From the NCBI RefSeq assembly GCF_018736045.1, contig NZ_CP076132.1, forward strand, positions 734,001 through 798,000: a stretch of 64,000 nucleotides of DNA, in the 5' to 3' direction. Shown here in pieces: positions 9,235-18,495 of this stretch. The number at the start of each line of letters is the position of its first letter. Positions within the stretch are counted from its first letter, which is position 1. Below the pieces are notes generated by a model. That model saw only the letters and a list, made by a program, of their open reading frames with translations, ran no database searches and had not been told where the DNA came from. The stretch comes from Flammeovirga yaeyamensis. GTDB taxonomy: Bacteria > Bacteroidota > Bacteroidia > Cytophagales > Flammeovirgaceae. Position numbers and translations under genes: made by a program.

Positions 9235-10611
9235 ATGAAACTAAAAAATATATTATCTGCAGCTTTGTTCGTGTCAGCATCAATGGGTATGACAAGCTGT
9301 GAAAGCTTCTTGGACTTAACACCTCCAACAACTATTGGTGAAAACAATTTCTTCGAAACTAACGATGAAATTGAATCAGCTACTATTGGTATCTATGCAG
9401 GCTTACAAGAATTTACGAACCAAGCTTGGGCCATAGATGGAATCTGTGATGATAACACTTTCCCTGGTACTGAAGGATTCTATAATCAAATGAATACATT
9501 TACCTTCAATACTTTTACAGGTTTCTTTTATGATTATTACAGATTATCGTACATGACAATCAACCGAGCGAATATGGTTTTGGAACATGTAGATAAAGTC
9601 ACTGAAGAAAACCTCAGAAATCAACTTAAGGGTGAGGCCTTGTTCTTGAGAGCTTATTTGTATCATCAATTAGTACAAGCATATGGGCATGTTCCTTTAG
9701 TGCTAACACCTATTGCTCATGATGATTACACAGCAATGAGGAATGATAAAACTGTGGCAGAAATTTATACTCAGATTTCAGCAGATTTAGAAATGGCTAT
9801 TCCATTACTTCCTGCATCATATAATGGGAGTGATTTAGGTCGTGCTACTTCTTGGGCAGCTAAAGGTATTTTGGCTAAAGTGAGAATGAATACAGATAAT
9901 AATTCAGGTGCTAAATTATTATTGGAGGATATTATTAATAATGGTCCGTTCTCTCTTCAAGAGGATTATAAATCAATTTTTGAGAACGAAATGAACAGTG
10001 AAATCTTATTCGCTGTTCGTTATAGCGCTGGTAATAATGAGCATCAGACATTCTCTTATGAGTTTAGTGCAAGAGGTACTTTTGGTGGTGTTCAGGCTAC
10101 TCAATCGTACTTAGATTTATTCGATGCGACGGATATTCGTAAGGAGGCTAGTTCAGGAGAAGATCAAGGTAAAATAGTGGTCGATAAATATAGCTCTGTT
10201 GGTGCTGATGCAGAACAATCTGGTGTTGATTGGGTGGTTTTACGTTTAGCAGATGTGAAATTATTGTATGCAGAAATTCTAAATGAGGAAGGTAATCAGC
10301 AAGGAGCAGTTGATATTATTAACGAGATTCGTACTCGAGCAAAAGCTTCTGCTGTAACCGCAACTACACCTGCAGAGGTAGCAGAAGCAGTGGCTTTGGA
10401 ACGTCGTTTGGAATTGGCGTTTGAAGGACATCGTTGGCAAGATTTAAAACGTTATGGAATGCCTTACGCTATGGATGCTATAAATGCTTACTATTTATAT
10501 GATGATATAAATGGAGGTGATATTCAAGAATTGCATAAAATCTTCCCACTTCCTCAAAGAGAAGTAAACGTTTCTCAAGGAGCGATTATCCAGAATGAAG
10601 GATATTTATAA
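9235..10611 (+). CDS. RagB/SusD family nutrient-binding outer-membrane lipoprotein
   Basis: A 458-residue lipoprotein. The start is the ATG at 9235, not the GTG at 9199, because only this gives a normal lipoprotein signal: MKLKNILSAALFVSAS followed by the lipobox ending at Cys22 (TSC). TPR-like helices typical of SusD follow, including the ALFLRAYLYHQLVQAYGHVPL segment (only its ends, ALFLRAYLY and YGHVPL, matter) and the C-terminal LERRLELAFEGHRWQDLKRYG region, both family hallmarks. It sits as the lid on the SusC barrel and binds the ligand at the cell surface. It is the last gene of the pair. Confidence 0.93.
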   Translation: MKLKNILSAALFVSASMGMTSCESFLDLTPPTTIGENNFFETNDEIESATIGIYAGLQEFTNQAWAIDGICDDNTFPGTEGFYNQMNTFTFNTFTGFFYDYYRLSYMTINRANMVLEHVDKVTEENLRNQLKGEALFLRAYLYHQLVQAYGHVPLVLTPIAHDDYTAMRNDKTVAEIYTQISADLEMAIPLLPASYNGSDLGRATSWAAKGILAKVRMNTDNNSGAKLLLEDIINNGPFSLQEDYKSIFENEMNSEILFAVRYSAGNNEHQTFSYEFSARGTFGGVQATQSYLDLFDATDIRKEASSGEDQGKIVVDKYSSVGADAEQSGVDWVVLRLADVKLLYAEILNEEGNQQGAVDIINEIRTRAKASAVTATTPAEVAEAVALERRLELAFEGHRWQDLKRYGMPYAMDAINAYYLYDDINGGDIQELHKIFPLPQREVNVSQGAIIQNEGYL

Positions 10612-10656
10612 TAGCATATGATTGATTTATGATAGAAGCCTAATACTTTTAGGTGA

Positions 10657-10688
10657 AAAAGGCTACCATGTAATAGTGGTGGCCTTTT
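10657..10688 (+). terminator. Intrinsic terminator after susD
   Basis: Arms 10657-10668 and 10677-10688 form a 12-bp stem with one G-U pair and an 8-nt loop. The stem ends in A4/T4, so the U-run is part of the right arm. Confidence 0.75.
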
Positions 10689-10784
10689 GTGTTGTATTAA
10701 TAACTATCGATAAGCTTTACAGTGCATTGGCAATTCTTATATAAGGGTAATGAGTAATTTTTAATAAAGGTTACACAAAAACAA

Positions 10785-10821
10785 AAAGAGGTTGATTCAA
10801 ACAATTTGAATCAACCTCTTT
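10785..10821. terminator. Bidirectional terminator between susD and the efflux operon
   Basis: A perfect 17-bp stem (10785-10801 and 10805-10821) with a CAA loop. It starts AAA and ends TTT, so it can act on both convergent transcripts. It lies 24 bp past the efflux operon's last stop. Confidence 0.85.
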
Positions 10822-10844
10822 CTTATTTATAAGGCTTAACAATA

Positions 10845-12281
10845 CTAGTTATTTTGCTGTTCTGCTTCAGCCTTTTCTTCTCTTGTGATCCATCCACCAC
10901 CTAAAGCTTTATAAAGCTGAATGTATGAAACTAAGATTCTACTTTTGACATTGATAAAGTTAAGTTCTGCTTCGAATGCCTGACGTTGCTGTTCCAAGTA
11001 TTCTAAGTAACTCGTAACACCTCTATCGTAACGTTCTTTTGATAAACGTTCAGCATTTCTAGCTGCTCTAACATGACGCTCTCTTGCAATAAGCTCTTCT
11101 CTATAGAATTGTACCGAGGCTAAAGCATCTTCTACTTCTTGGAAAGCCAATATTACAGATCTTTCATATTCTGCAATTGAAGCTTCCAATCTAGCTTTTT
11201 CTACTTCAACTCTACGTTTGTTTTTACCCCATTGGAAAAGTGGTCCTACGATTCCAGCACCTAGGTTCCAAGCTCCCGCAGCTGAGTTTGTAGTACTTAA
11301 AAACTCTGTTGCAGCTCCGGCAAAACCTGTTAAACTAATAGTAGGAAAACGTTGTGCAATAGCTGAACCTACTTTGGCATTTTGAGACATAATAGCATGC
11401 TCAGCTCTTTGTAAATCGGGTCTTCTCAATAAAAGATCTGAAGGAATACCGGCAGGGATAATTGGCGGTTTCTTTTGATCATCTAATTCGAAATCTACTA
11501 GGAAACCTCTCGGGTTTTCTCCCAATAATACCGCCAAAGAGTTTTCAGACAATGCGATAAGTCTTTTGTAGGTTGGTACAGAAGCTGCTGCAATTGCCTG
11601 CTGAATTTGTGCTTGGTTCAAATCAATCTCTGGTATATAACCAAATTCATATCGGTCGACCATAATTTGAATAGAGCTATCTCTTGAAGCCAATGTTTCT
11701 TCAGCAACTTTTAAACTTGCGTGATTTTCAAGAAGTCGAATGTAGGCTTCGGTTACCCCAGCAATAACTGATAATTGTACCGCTCTAAGTCCATAAAGCG
11801 TACCTTTATAATCGGCCATTGCTGCCTCAGAAAGTCTTCGGTTTTTACCCCAAAGGTCAATCTCCCAATTTAATTGAGCTCCCCCGTAGTAACTTAATGC
11901 AGCACCTTGTGGATTAACAAACCCACTGTAATTACCATAATTTACACCGGCAGCATATTCTAAACCTGGACGAGTTTGTACTTTTTGCATGCGGTACAAC
12001 TTCTGAGCCTCTACAATACGTTGCATTGCTATATCAACATCTTGATTATTTTCAAGTGCAGTAACAATTAATGTATCAAGTAGTGGATCACTAATAAGTT
12101 CCCACCACGCAATAGTATCAGATGCAGTACTTACTAAAGTATCCGTACCAAAGCGATAATCAGCCGGAGTGACAACATCCGGAGACTGATAGTCTTTACC
12201 CATCTTACAACTCCACATGAGTTGTGAAGCGAAGAGGAGTATGAATATTTGTTTGAAATTTATATTTCTAAGTATGTTCAT
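10845..12281 (-). CDS. RND efflux outer-membrane factor lipoprotein (NodT/OprM family)
   Basis: A 478-residue TolC-like channel. The start is placed at the ATG at 12279-12281, which leaves 4 bp after the pump gene and a clean lipoprotein signal (MNILRNINFKQIFILLF to the lipobox Cys at about residue 25, MWSC). Longer readings overlap the pump gene and have no signal. Two OEP repeats rich in coiled coil follow, for example AQIQQAIAAA and the LLRRPDLQRAEH element that typifies NodT-family channels. It completes the tripartite pump across the outer membrane. It is the last gene of a three-gene operon with a terminator at 10785. Confidence 0.92.
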   Translation of the reverse strand: MNILRNINFKQIFILLFASQLMWSCKMGKDYQSPDVVTPADYRFGTDTLVSTASDTIAWWELISDPLLDTLIVTALENNQDVDIAMQRIVEAQKLYRMQKVQTRPGLEYAAGVNYGNYSGFVNPQGAALSYYGGAQLNWEIDLWGKNRRLSEAAMADYKGTLYGLRAVQLSVIAGVTEAYIRLLENHASLKVAEETLASRDSSIQIMVDRYEFGYIPEIDLNQAQIQQAIAAASVPTYKRLIALSENSLAVLLGENPRGFLVDFELDDQKKPPIIPAGIPSDLLLRRPDLQRAEHAIMSQNAKVGSAIAQRFPTISLTGFAGAATEFLSTTNSAAGAWNLGAGIVGPLFQWGKNKRRVEVEKARLEASIAEYERSVILAFQEVEDALASVQFYREELIARERHVRAARNAERLSKERYDRGVTSYLEYLEQQRQAFEAELNFINVKSRILVSYIQLYKALGGGWITREEKAEAEQQNN

Positions 12282-12285
12282 CTTT

Positions 12286-15200
12286 CTATGCTTCTGATGT
12301 GTTCGATTTTTCTCTATCTTTTTCATAACCTGCAATTTTACCTACAAGCACGAATAACATTGGATATAAGAATAGACCTAAAATGGTTGCCATACCCATA
12401 CCACCAAGAAGTGCCATACCCATTACTTTACGTGCCTCTGCACCTGATCCGGTAGCAACAACCAATGGTAAAACACCTAGGATAAATGAGAAGGCCGTCA
12501 TTAAGATAGGACGGAATCTTAGTTTTGCAGATTCTAATGCCGCATCAAATAGAGACAATCCTTCATCGAATTTTAATTTGGCAAATTCGACAATCAGAAT
12601 GGCGTTCTTTGCAGCCATGGCAATCAACATTACTAATGATATTTGAGCAAATATGTTGTTCTCGTAACTTTCACTAAAGAATCTTGCTACCCATAATAGG
12701 AAGAAGGCACCGAAAATGGCGAATGGAGTTCCCAATAGAATACTAAATGGCATCGACCATGATTCGTACTGTGCTGCGAGAATCAAGAATACGAAGATTA
12801 ATGAGAAGGCGAAAATGATAAATACAGATCCAGATGATTTCTTTTCTTGGTAGGACATACCATTCCAAGAGAAAGTCATGTTATCCGGAAGGACTTCTTT
12901 CGCTACTTCTTCTAATGCGTCCATTGCTTGACCGGAACTGTATCCTTTGGCAGGAGAACCGGTAACTTCTACAGAACGAAGTAAGTTAAATCGGTTAGTA
13001 AATTCTGGTCCACTAATTTTTTCAACATTTACTAAAGTTGATAAAGGAACCTTTGCTCCACTTGCCGATTTTACATAGAACATATCCAACTGCTTCTCGT
13101 CGTTTCTATATTCAGGCTCTGCTTGTACATATGCTCTGTATAGACGACCAAAACGGTTGAAGTCGTTAATATAAGATCCTCCAAGGAAGGCGGCGAATGT
13201 GGTATAAACATCATCCAGACTAACACCTAATTTTAAGATCTTATCTTTATTTATATCAATAAATCTTTGAGGTACACTAGATTCAAAAGTAGTAAATGCC
13301 ATACCAATTTCTGGTCTTGCATTGGCCGCTTTAATGAATTCATTGGTGTAATTGGCTAGATAATCTGGGGTATTACCTCCTTTATCTTGGATCATGATAC
13401 TGAAACCTGATCCATTACCTAAACCTGGAATGGCTGGAGGGCCAAAGGCAAAGATTTTTGCTTCATTAATCTGTGTAGCAAATAAATAATTTAGTTTATT
13501 CACTACCTGCTTGGCTGTTAATTCTCTTTCATCCCAACTTTTTAAAGTGACGAAGAAGAAAGCCGAGTTAGTAGAGTTACTACTTGAAAGAAGTGAATAA
13601 CCTGCTACTGTAGTATTCATGTCGATTTCAGGAACTTGAGCAACGATCTTTTCAACCTTTTGGGCTAAATCGTTTGTTCTCTGTAATGATGAAGCTACTG
13701 GTAATTGAGCGTTGATATAGATGTATCCTTGATCTTCTTCTGGAATGAAACCAACAGGTACTTTAACACCTAACCATCCTGCAGCTAGTAGTGTAACTCC
13801 AATAAATGCACAACTCATCAGAATCTTACGAGTGGCAATTTTAGTTACACTGAGGTATGATTTTGTAGATCTATCGAAAACGTTATTGAAGACCTTAAAG
13901 AATGCTCCCAATGGACCTCCTACCGGTTCTGTTTTTCTTAGTATCAATCCACAAAGTGCAGGCGATAATGTTAAGGCGTTTAATGAAGAGAAACATACTG
14001 ATACAGCTACTGTAATGGCAAATTGTTGGTACAATCGACCGGTAATACCCGACATGGCTGCCACAGGAATAAATACGGCAACAAGTACTAGAGTAGTGGC
14101 AATTACAGGAGCGGTTACTTCGCCCATTGCTTTATTGGTAGCGTCCTTAGGACTATACCCTTCTTCGAGATATACCTGTACGGCGTCTACTACTACAATG
14201 GCATCATCCACTACAATACCAATAGCGAGTACGAGACCGAGAAGTGATAGTACGTTAATTGTAAAACCTAAGAGTGGGAATAGCATAAATGCCGCCACTA
14301 GGGATACTGGAATCGCCATTGTTGGTACCAATGTCGCTCTCCAGTCTTGGATAAACACATATACTACCAATATTACAAGTAGTAGGGCAACGAATAATGT
14401 TTCAATAATTTCGTTGATACCCGCTGTAATAGGTTTTGTTGAATCAAGTGATACTTTATAATCAATACCGTTAGGGAAGTCTTCTTTTAGTGCTTCCATT
14501 TTAGTGATCATTTGATCCGCTAAATCTACCGCATTTGATCCTGGTGCTTGATAAATGGCAATTACCGCACAGTTGTTACCGTTCAGACGAGTAAATGCTG
14601 AATATGTTTCAACACCTAATTCAATTCTAGCTACATCGCTTAATAGTACTCGGCTACCATCCTTGTTGGTTCTAACAACGATGTTCCCAAATTCTTCTTC
14701 TGATTGAAGACGGTCTGGAAGTAGTACTGTGTAAGTGAATTCTGTACCTTTAGGAGCAGGTTCTGCACCAAATTTACCGCCTGGAACAATCACGTTCTGA
14801 TTAGAGATCGCATTCTTGATTTCAGGGATAGTTAAATTCAGTTTGGCTAATCTATCTGGTTTTACCCAAATACGCATCGAATAATCTGATGTACCTAATA
14901 CAGCAACACTACCAATACCTTTTGTTCTTGCCAACACGTCTTTGATATTAATCAAAGAGTAGTTACCTAAGAAGTTTTGATCATATCTACCATCAGGAGA
15001 GGTCAAAGTGATCAACATTAAGATGTTTGGAAGTGATTTCTCCGTTTTTACACCTGTTCTTTTAACGGCGTCCGGAAGTTTAGGAGTGGCAGTAGCTACA
15101 CGGTTTTGTGTAAATACCGTACTCATATCTGGATCTGTACCGATTTCAAAAGAAGTTTGGATTTGTAAAGTACCATCGTTAGAGTTGATGGACTTCATAT

Positions 15201-15447
15201 AGATCATGTTTTCTACACCATTAATTTCTTGTTCCAAAGGTGTAGCTACAGATTGTTCTACGTTAAGTGCACTCGCTCCTGTATAAGTTGCAGATATTTT
15301 TACAATAGGAGGAGTAAGGTTGGGGTACTGTTCAATAGGAAGTCCTAGAATCGAAACACCACCAACGATGGTCATGATAATGGCAATGACCATGGCGACA
15401 ATCGGTCGCCTCACAAAAAAGTTTGATTGAATTTGTTCCTTGCTCAT
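12286..15447 (-). CDS. HAE1-type RND multidrug efflux pump (AcrB-like)
   Basis: A 1053-residue inner-membrane proton-drug antiporter. It begins MSKEQIQSNFFVRRPIVAM, the usual first helix of HAE1 pumps. The proton-relay aspartates lie in GIVVDDAIVV (about 411-412) and the partner lysine in MAAKNAILIVEFA (about 945). Twelve membrane helices flank two large periplasmic porter loops. It is coupled to the adaptor gene upstream (stop and start share one base) and to the outer-membrane factor downstream (4-bp gap). The family exports hydrophobic drugs, bile salts or dyes, and the substrate here cannot be read from sequence. Confidence 0.95.
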   Translation of the reverse strand: MSKEQIQSNFFVRRPIVAMVIAIIMTIVGGVSILGLPIEQYPNLTPPIVKISATYTGASALNVEQSVATPLEQEINGVENMIYMKSINSNDGTLQIQTSFEIGTDPDMSTVFTQNRVATATPKLPDAVKRTGVKTEKSLPNILMLITLTSPDGRYDQNFLGNYSLINIKDVLARTKGIGSVAVLGTSDYSMRIWVKPDRLAKLNLTIPEIKNAISNQNVIVPGGKFGAEPAPKGTEFTYTVLLPDRLQSEEEFGNIVVRTNKDGSRVLLSDVARIELGVETYSAFTRLNGNNCAVIAIYQAPGSNAVDLADQMITKMEALKEDFPNGIDYKVSLDSTKPITAGINEIIETLFVALLLVILVVYVFIQDWRATLVPTMAIPVSLVAAFMLFPLLGFTINVLSLLGLVLAIGIVVDDAIVVVDAVQVYLEEGYSPKDATNKAMGEVTAPVIATTLVLVAVFIPVAAMSGITGRLYQQFAITVAVSVCFSSLNALTLSPALCGLILRKTEPVGGPLGAFFKVFNNVFDRSTKSYLSVTKIATRKILMSCAFIGVTLLAAGWLGVKVPVGFIPEEDQGYIYINAQLPVASSLQRTNDLAQKVEKIVAQVPEIDMNTTVAGYSLLSSSNSTNSAFFFVTLKSWDERELTAKQVVNKLNYLFATQINEAKIFAFGPPAIPGLGNGSGFSIMIQDKGGNTPDYLANYTNEFIKAANARPEIGMAFTTFESSVPQRFIDINKDKILKLGVSLDDVYTTFAAFLGGSYINDFNRFGRLYRAYVQAEPEYRNDEKQLDMFYVKSASGAKVPLSTLVNVEKISGPEFTNRFNLLRSVEVTGSPAKGYSSGQAMDALEEVAKEVLPDNMTFSWNGMSYQEKKSSGSVFIIFAFSLIFVFLILAAQYESWSMPFSILLGTPFAIFGAFFLLWVARFFSESYENNIFAQISLVMLIAMAAKNAILIVEFAKLKFDEGLSLFDAALESAKLRFRPILMTAFSFILGVLPLVVATGSGAEARKVMGMALLGGMGMATILGLFLYPMLFVLVGKIAGYEKDREKSNTSEA

Positions 15448-16628
15448 TATGCTCCTTCGTGCTGTGATTCGAATTGGACTACTTTGTATTTGATTGTTGC
15501 TCCTTCACGAACTTTTTGAAGTCCTTCTAGAACAATCTTTTCTCCTTTTTTCAAGCCCTCTCTAACAAGGAAGTAATCTTTGTAAGAGTGTCTAGCTAAT
15601 TTGATAGCTCTTTGAGCAACTTTTCCTTCTTTGTTAACAACAAACACGGAATATTTGCCTTGGAATTCCATTACGGCTCTTTGAGGAACCAACACACCAT
15701 CTTTTACAATTTCAATGGTAGATCTCACCTTAGCAAATTGTCCAGGTCTAATTAGTCCTTCGTTATTAGGGAATGTCGCTTGAATTAAAATGGCACCTGT
15801 ATTCGCATCTACATTACGATCTAGGAAATCGAAATGTCCTTTATGATTATATACTGTGTTATCAGAGAAGATCAAATCTAATTTATTGACATCCTCATTT
15901 TCGCTTTGTCTTCTTTCGTTTTCTTTGTTATTAATAGAATAACGAGCTAATCTTAAATAATCATTTTCATTGATATAGAACCTCACATTTACAGAATCGA
16001 TTCTTGAAACAGTATTCAAGATAACTGGGTTTGGATCTCTACCAACGAATTCACCTACTTTAGCTTCAGTTCTACCAATGATACCAGAAATTGGCGACTT
16101 AATAGTCGTATATCCCAATTCGATTTGAGACATTCTTAAATTTGCCTTAGCTGCAGCAACCATAGATTCGGCAGCATCCTTTTCTGCTTGAGCAGCATCA
16201 AGGTCTGATTTAGAAACGGCATTTTTTTCTGCCAAAGGTTTAATTCTGGCTAAATCGTTTTTCGCACGTATTAAAGTAACTTCAGCTTCTGCTAATTTAC
16301 TTTTTAACATAGTTACTTCAGCAGCATACGTCTGAGGATCGACTGTATATAACAGTTGACCTTTTTTAACTCTGCTACCTTCTTTGAAGTGAATACCTTC
16401 CAAGTAACCTTCTACTCGAGAACGGATAGGAATATCTTTTGTACCATAAACTTGGCCAACAAAAGATTTTGAAATGGGTACATCTTGAACGATCACTTCT
16501 GTTACAGGAATTTCGATTTGCGGAAGTTGAGATGTAGGTTTCTCATCTCCTCCACAACTCATCAAAAAGTTTGTAATCAGAAAGAGCGTTACTAGTTTTA
16601 AAACGGCTCTAAAGAAATTAGATGTCAT
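15447..16628 (-). CDS. RND efflux periplasmic adaptor (membrane fusion protein)
   Basis: A 393-residue lipoprotein, starting at the ATG at 16626-16628; upstream in-frame codons do not form a signal. The lipobox cysteine is in NFLMSCGGDE (about 25). Family features in order are a barrel/lipoyl half (GYLEGIHFKEGSRVKKGQLL, seen as GYLEGI and KKGQLLYTVDP), a coiled-coil hairpin rich in Ala/Lys/Glu (about 115-180), the second lipoyl half (SPISGIIGRTEAKVGE, seen as SPISGIIGR), and a C-terminal beta-barrel with GLQKVREG. It bridges the pump and the outer-membrane channel. First gene of the operon. Confidence 0.93.
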   Translation of the reverse strand: MTSNFFRAVLKLVTLFLITNFLMSCGGDEKPTSQLPQIEIPVTEVIVQDVPISKSFVGQVYGTKDIPIRSRVEGYLEGIHFKEGSRVKKGQLLYTVDPQTYAAEVTMLKSKLAEAEVTLIRAKNDLARIKPLAEKNAVSKSDLDAAQAEKDAAESMVAAAKANLRMSQIELGYTTIKSPISGIIGRTEAKVGEFVGRDPNPVILNTVSRIDSVNVRFYINENDYLRLARYSINNKENERRQSENEDVNKLDLIFSDNTVYNHKGHFDFLDRNVDANTGAILIQATFPNNEGLIRPGQFAKVRSTIEIVKDGVLVPQRAVMEFQGKYSVFVVNKEGKVAQRAIKLARHSYKDYFLVREGLKKGEKIVLEGLQKVREGATIKYKVVQFESQHEGA

Positions 16629-16866
16629 TATGTTAGGTTGTGTAGTTAAATGTTTACTATAGAATATCAATATGAGGTTTTCATCAGCTGATAAAACCTC
16701 TCTAGAAAATAAGAGCAATACCACTTTTATCTTCATCGCACTAATTCAAAAGTCAACTTTTTATCAGGGTACTCATTTTTAGTTTGGGTTAAAATGAGTG
16801 TAGAAAATTAAAGTGAATTGAATTAATAAAAAACTTAAAGCAAATTTATAGAATATTTGTAAATGA

Positions 16867-18363
16867 TCAGTCTTTATCCCACGAAAAACTTCGTTTTACT
16901 CCTTTTTTCCATTGTTTATAAACTCTATTTTTAGATTCTTGGCAATTATCTGGATTAAATGTCTTCTCAACCGACCAAATTTTTTCCAATTCATCAATAT
17001 CTTTCCAATAACCAACAGCTAATCCTGCTAAAAAAGCAGCTCCCATAGCCGTTGTTTCCATCGTTTTTGGACGTACCACTTGAGTGGAAGCAATGTCACT
17101 TTGAATTTGCATCAGTAGATTGTTTGCAGAAGCACCACCATCTACTCTCAACTCTTTAGTCGATTTATTTGTATCTGCTTCCATCGCTTTCAAAACGTCA
17201 TACGATTGGAATGCGATTGCTTCTAAAGTTGCACGAACAATATGTCCTCTTGATGTTCCTCTTGTAAGACCTAAAATGGTACCTCTTGCATATTGATCCC
17301 AATGAGGAGCACCCAGTCCAGCCAATGCAGGAACAAATACCACACCTCCACTATCTTTTACCTCTTTGGCAATTTTTTCGGTGTGCTTTGCCTTTTTGAT
17401 GATACCAAGACCATCTCGAAGCCATTGTATCGCGGCACCTCCAATAAAGACACTTCCCTCTAATGCATAGTTGGTGGTGTCTCCAATTTTCCAGGCAATT
17501 GTGGTTAATAATTTATTTTTTGAAACCACTGGTTTTTTTCCAGTGTTCATTACGATAAAACAACCCGTACCATAAGTGTTTTTTGCCATGCCTTTTTTTA
17601 AGCAAAGCTGACCAAATAATGCCGCTTGTTGATCTCCTGCAATTCCGGCAATAGGAATTTTACTGGCAAATAAGGTAGTGGCTGTTTTTGCATACACCTC
17701 ACTACTTGATTTTACCTCGGGCAACATTGATTTTGGGACATCAAAAATTTCGAGTAACTCTTTATCCCATTGTAGCTTATGGATATCAAATAGCATGGTT
17801 CTACTCGCGTTGGTTACGTCGGTAACATGTACTTTTCCTCGAGTAAGTTTCCAAATCAACCAACTATCCACTGTACCAAATTTCAATTTTCCTGCTATAG
17901 CCTTTTCTTTGGCCTCCTTGACATTATTCAGGATCCAATTAATTTTACTAGCAGAGAAATAAGCATCGATGATGAGCCCCGTTTTATTACGAATCAAATC
18001 AGCATATTTCTTCTTTAATTTATCGCAAAATTTAGAGGTTCTTCTGTCTTGCCAAACAATAGCATTATAAATAGGTTGTCCGGTATCTATATCCCAAACA
18101 ATGGTGGTTTCTCTTTGGTTGGTAATTCCAATCCCTGCAATATTTAACCCCGTTAAACCGCCTTCAGCAATGGCTTCTGCAGCTACAGAAACTTGTGTAG
18201 CCCATATTTCATTGGGGTTGTGTTCTACCCATCCACTCTTTGGGAAAATTTGTTTGAATTCTTTTTGGGCGACAGAAATAATGTCACCTTTTTTATCAAA
18301 GATAATAGCGCGAGAACTTGTTGTTCCCTGGTCTAAGGAGAGTATATATTGGTTATCAGGCAT
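16867..18363 (-). CDS. glpK: Glycerol kinase
   Basis: A 498-residue FGGY kinase that phosphorylates glycerol to glycerol-3-phosphate with ATP in the cytoplasm. It begins [19 protein letters not shown], aligning with the GlpK N-terminus; an ATG four codons earlier (18375) is possible. Family motifs are DQGTTSSR (about 11-18), [40 protein letters not shown] and [14 protein letters not shown]. Length matches the family. No glpF or glpD lies alongside, so it appears to be a single-gene unit. A 9-bp inverted repeat lies downstream (16771 and 16791). Confidence 0.95.
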   Translation of the reverse strand: MPDNQYILSLDQGTTSSRAIIFDKKGDIISVAQKEFKQIFPKSGWVEHNPNEIWATQVSVAAEAIAEGGLTGLNIAGIGITNQRETTIVWDIDTGQPIYNAIVWQDRRTSKFCDKLKKKYADLIRNKTGLIIDAYFSASKINWILNNVKEAKEKAIAGKLKFGTVDSWLIWKLTRGKVHVTDVTNASRTMLFDIHKLQWDKELLEIFDVPKSMLPEVKSSSEVYAKTATTLFASKIPIAGIAGDQQAALFGQLCLKKGMAKNTYGTGCFIVMNTGKKPVVSKNKLLTTIAWKIGDTTNYALEGSVFIGGAAIQWLRDGLGIIKKAKHTEKIAKEVKDSGGVVFVPALAGLGAPHWDQYARGTILGLTRGTSRGHIVRATLEAIAFQSYDVLKAMEADTNKSTKELRVDGGASANNLLMQIQSDIASTQVVRPKTMETTAMGAAFLAGLAVGYWKDIDELEKIWSVEKTFNPDNCQESKNRVYKQWKKGVKRSFSWDKD

Positions 18364-18495
18364 TATAGTGATCATTAGTCGTTATTTACTTGAATTTTTT
18401 CCTAATATCTTTTTTAAGAAAAAATCACCCAAGTAACTATCACTAATTTAATAATATCTCTGATGGATAAAAAATGTATTTAGTGAATACAAATT

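Noticed and set aside
13745-14461. 238-codon frame on the plus strand inside the RND pump
   Set aside because: It lies antisense to strongly conserved pump helices and is Ser/Thr/Ala-rich in the way typical of a shadow frame.
16771-16799. 9-bp inverted repeat ACTCATTTT/AAAATGAGT between glpK and the efflux operon
   Set aside because: It could be an operator or a weak terminator, but there is no T-run and no promoter box beside it.
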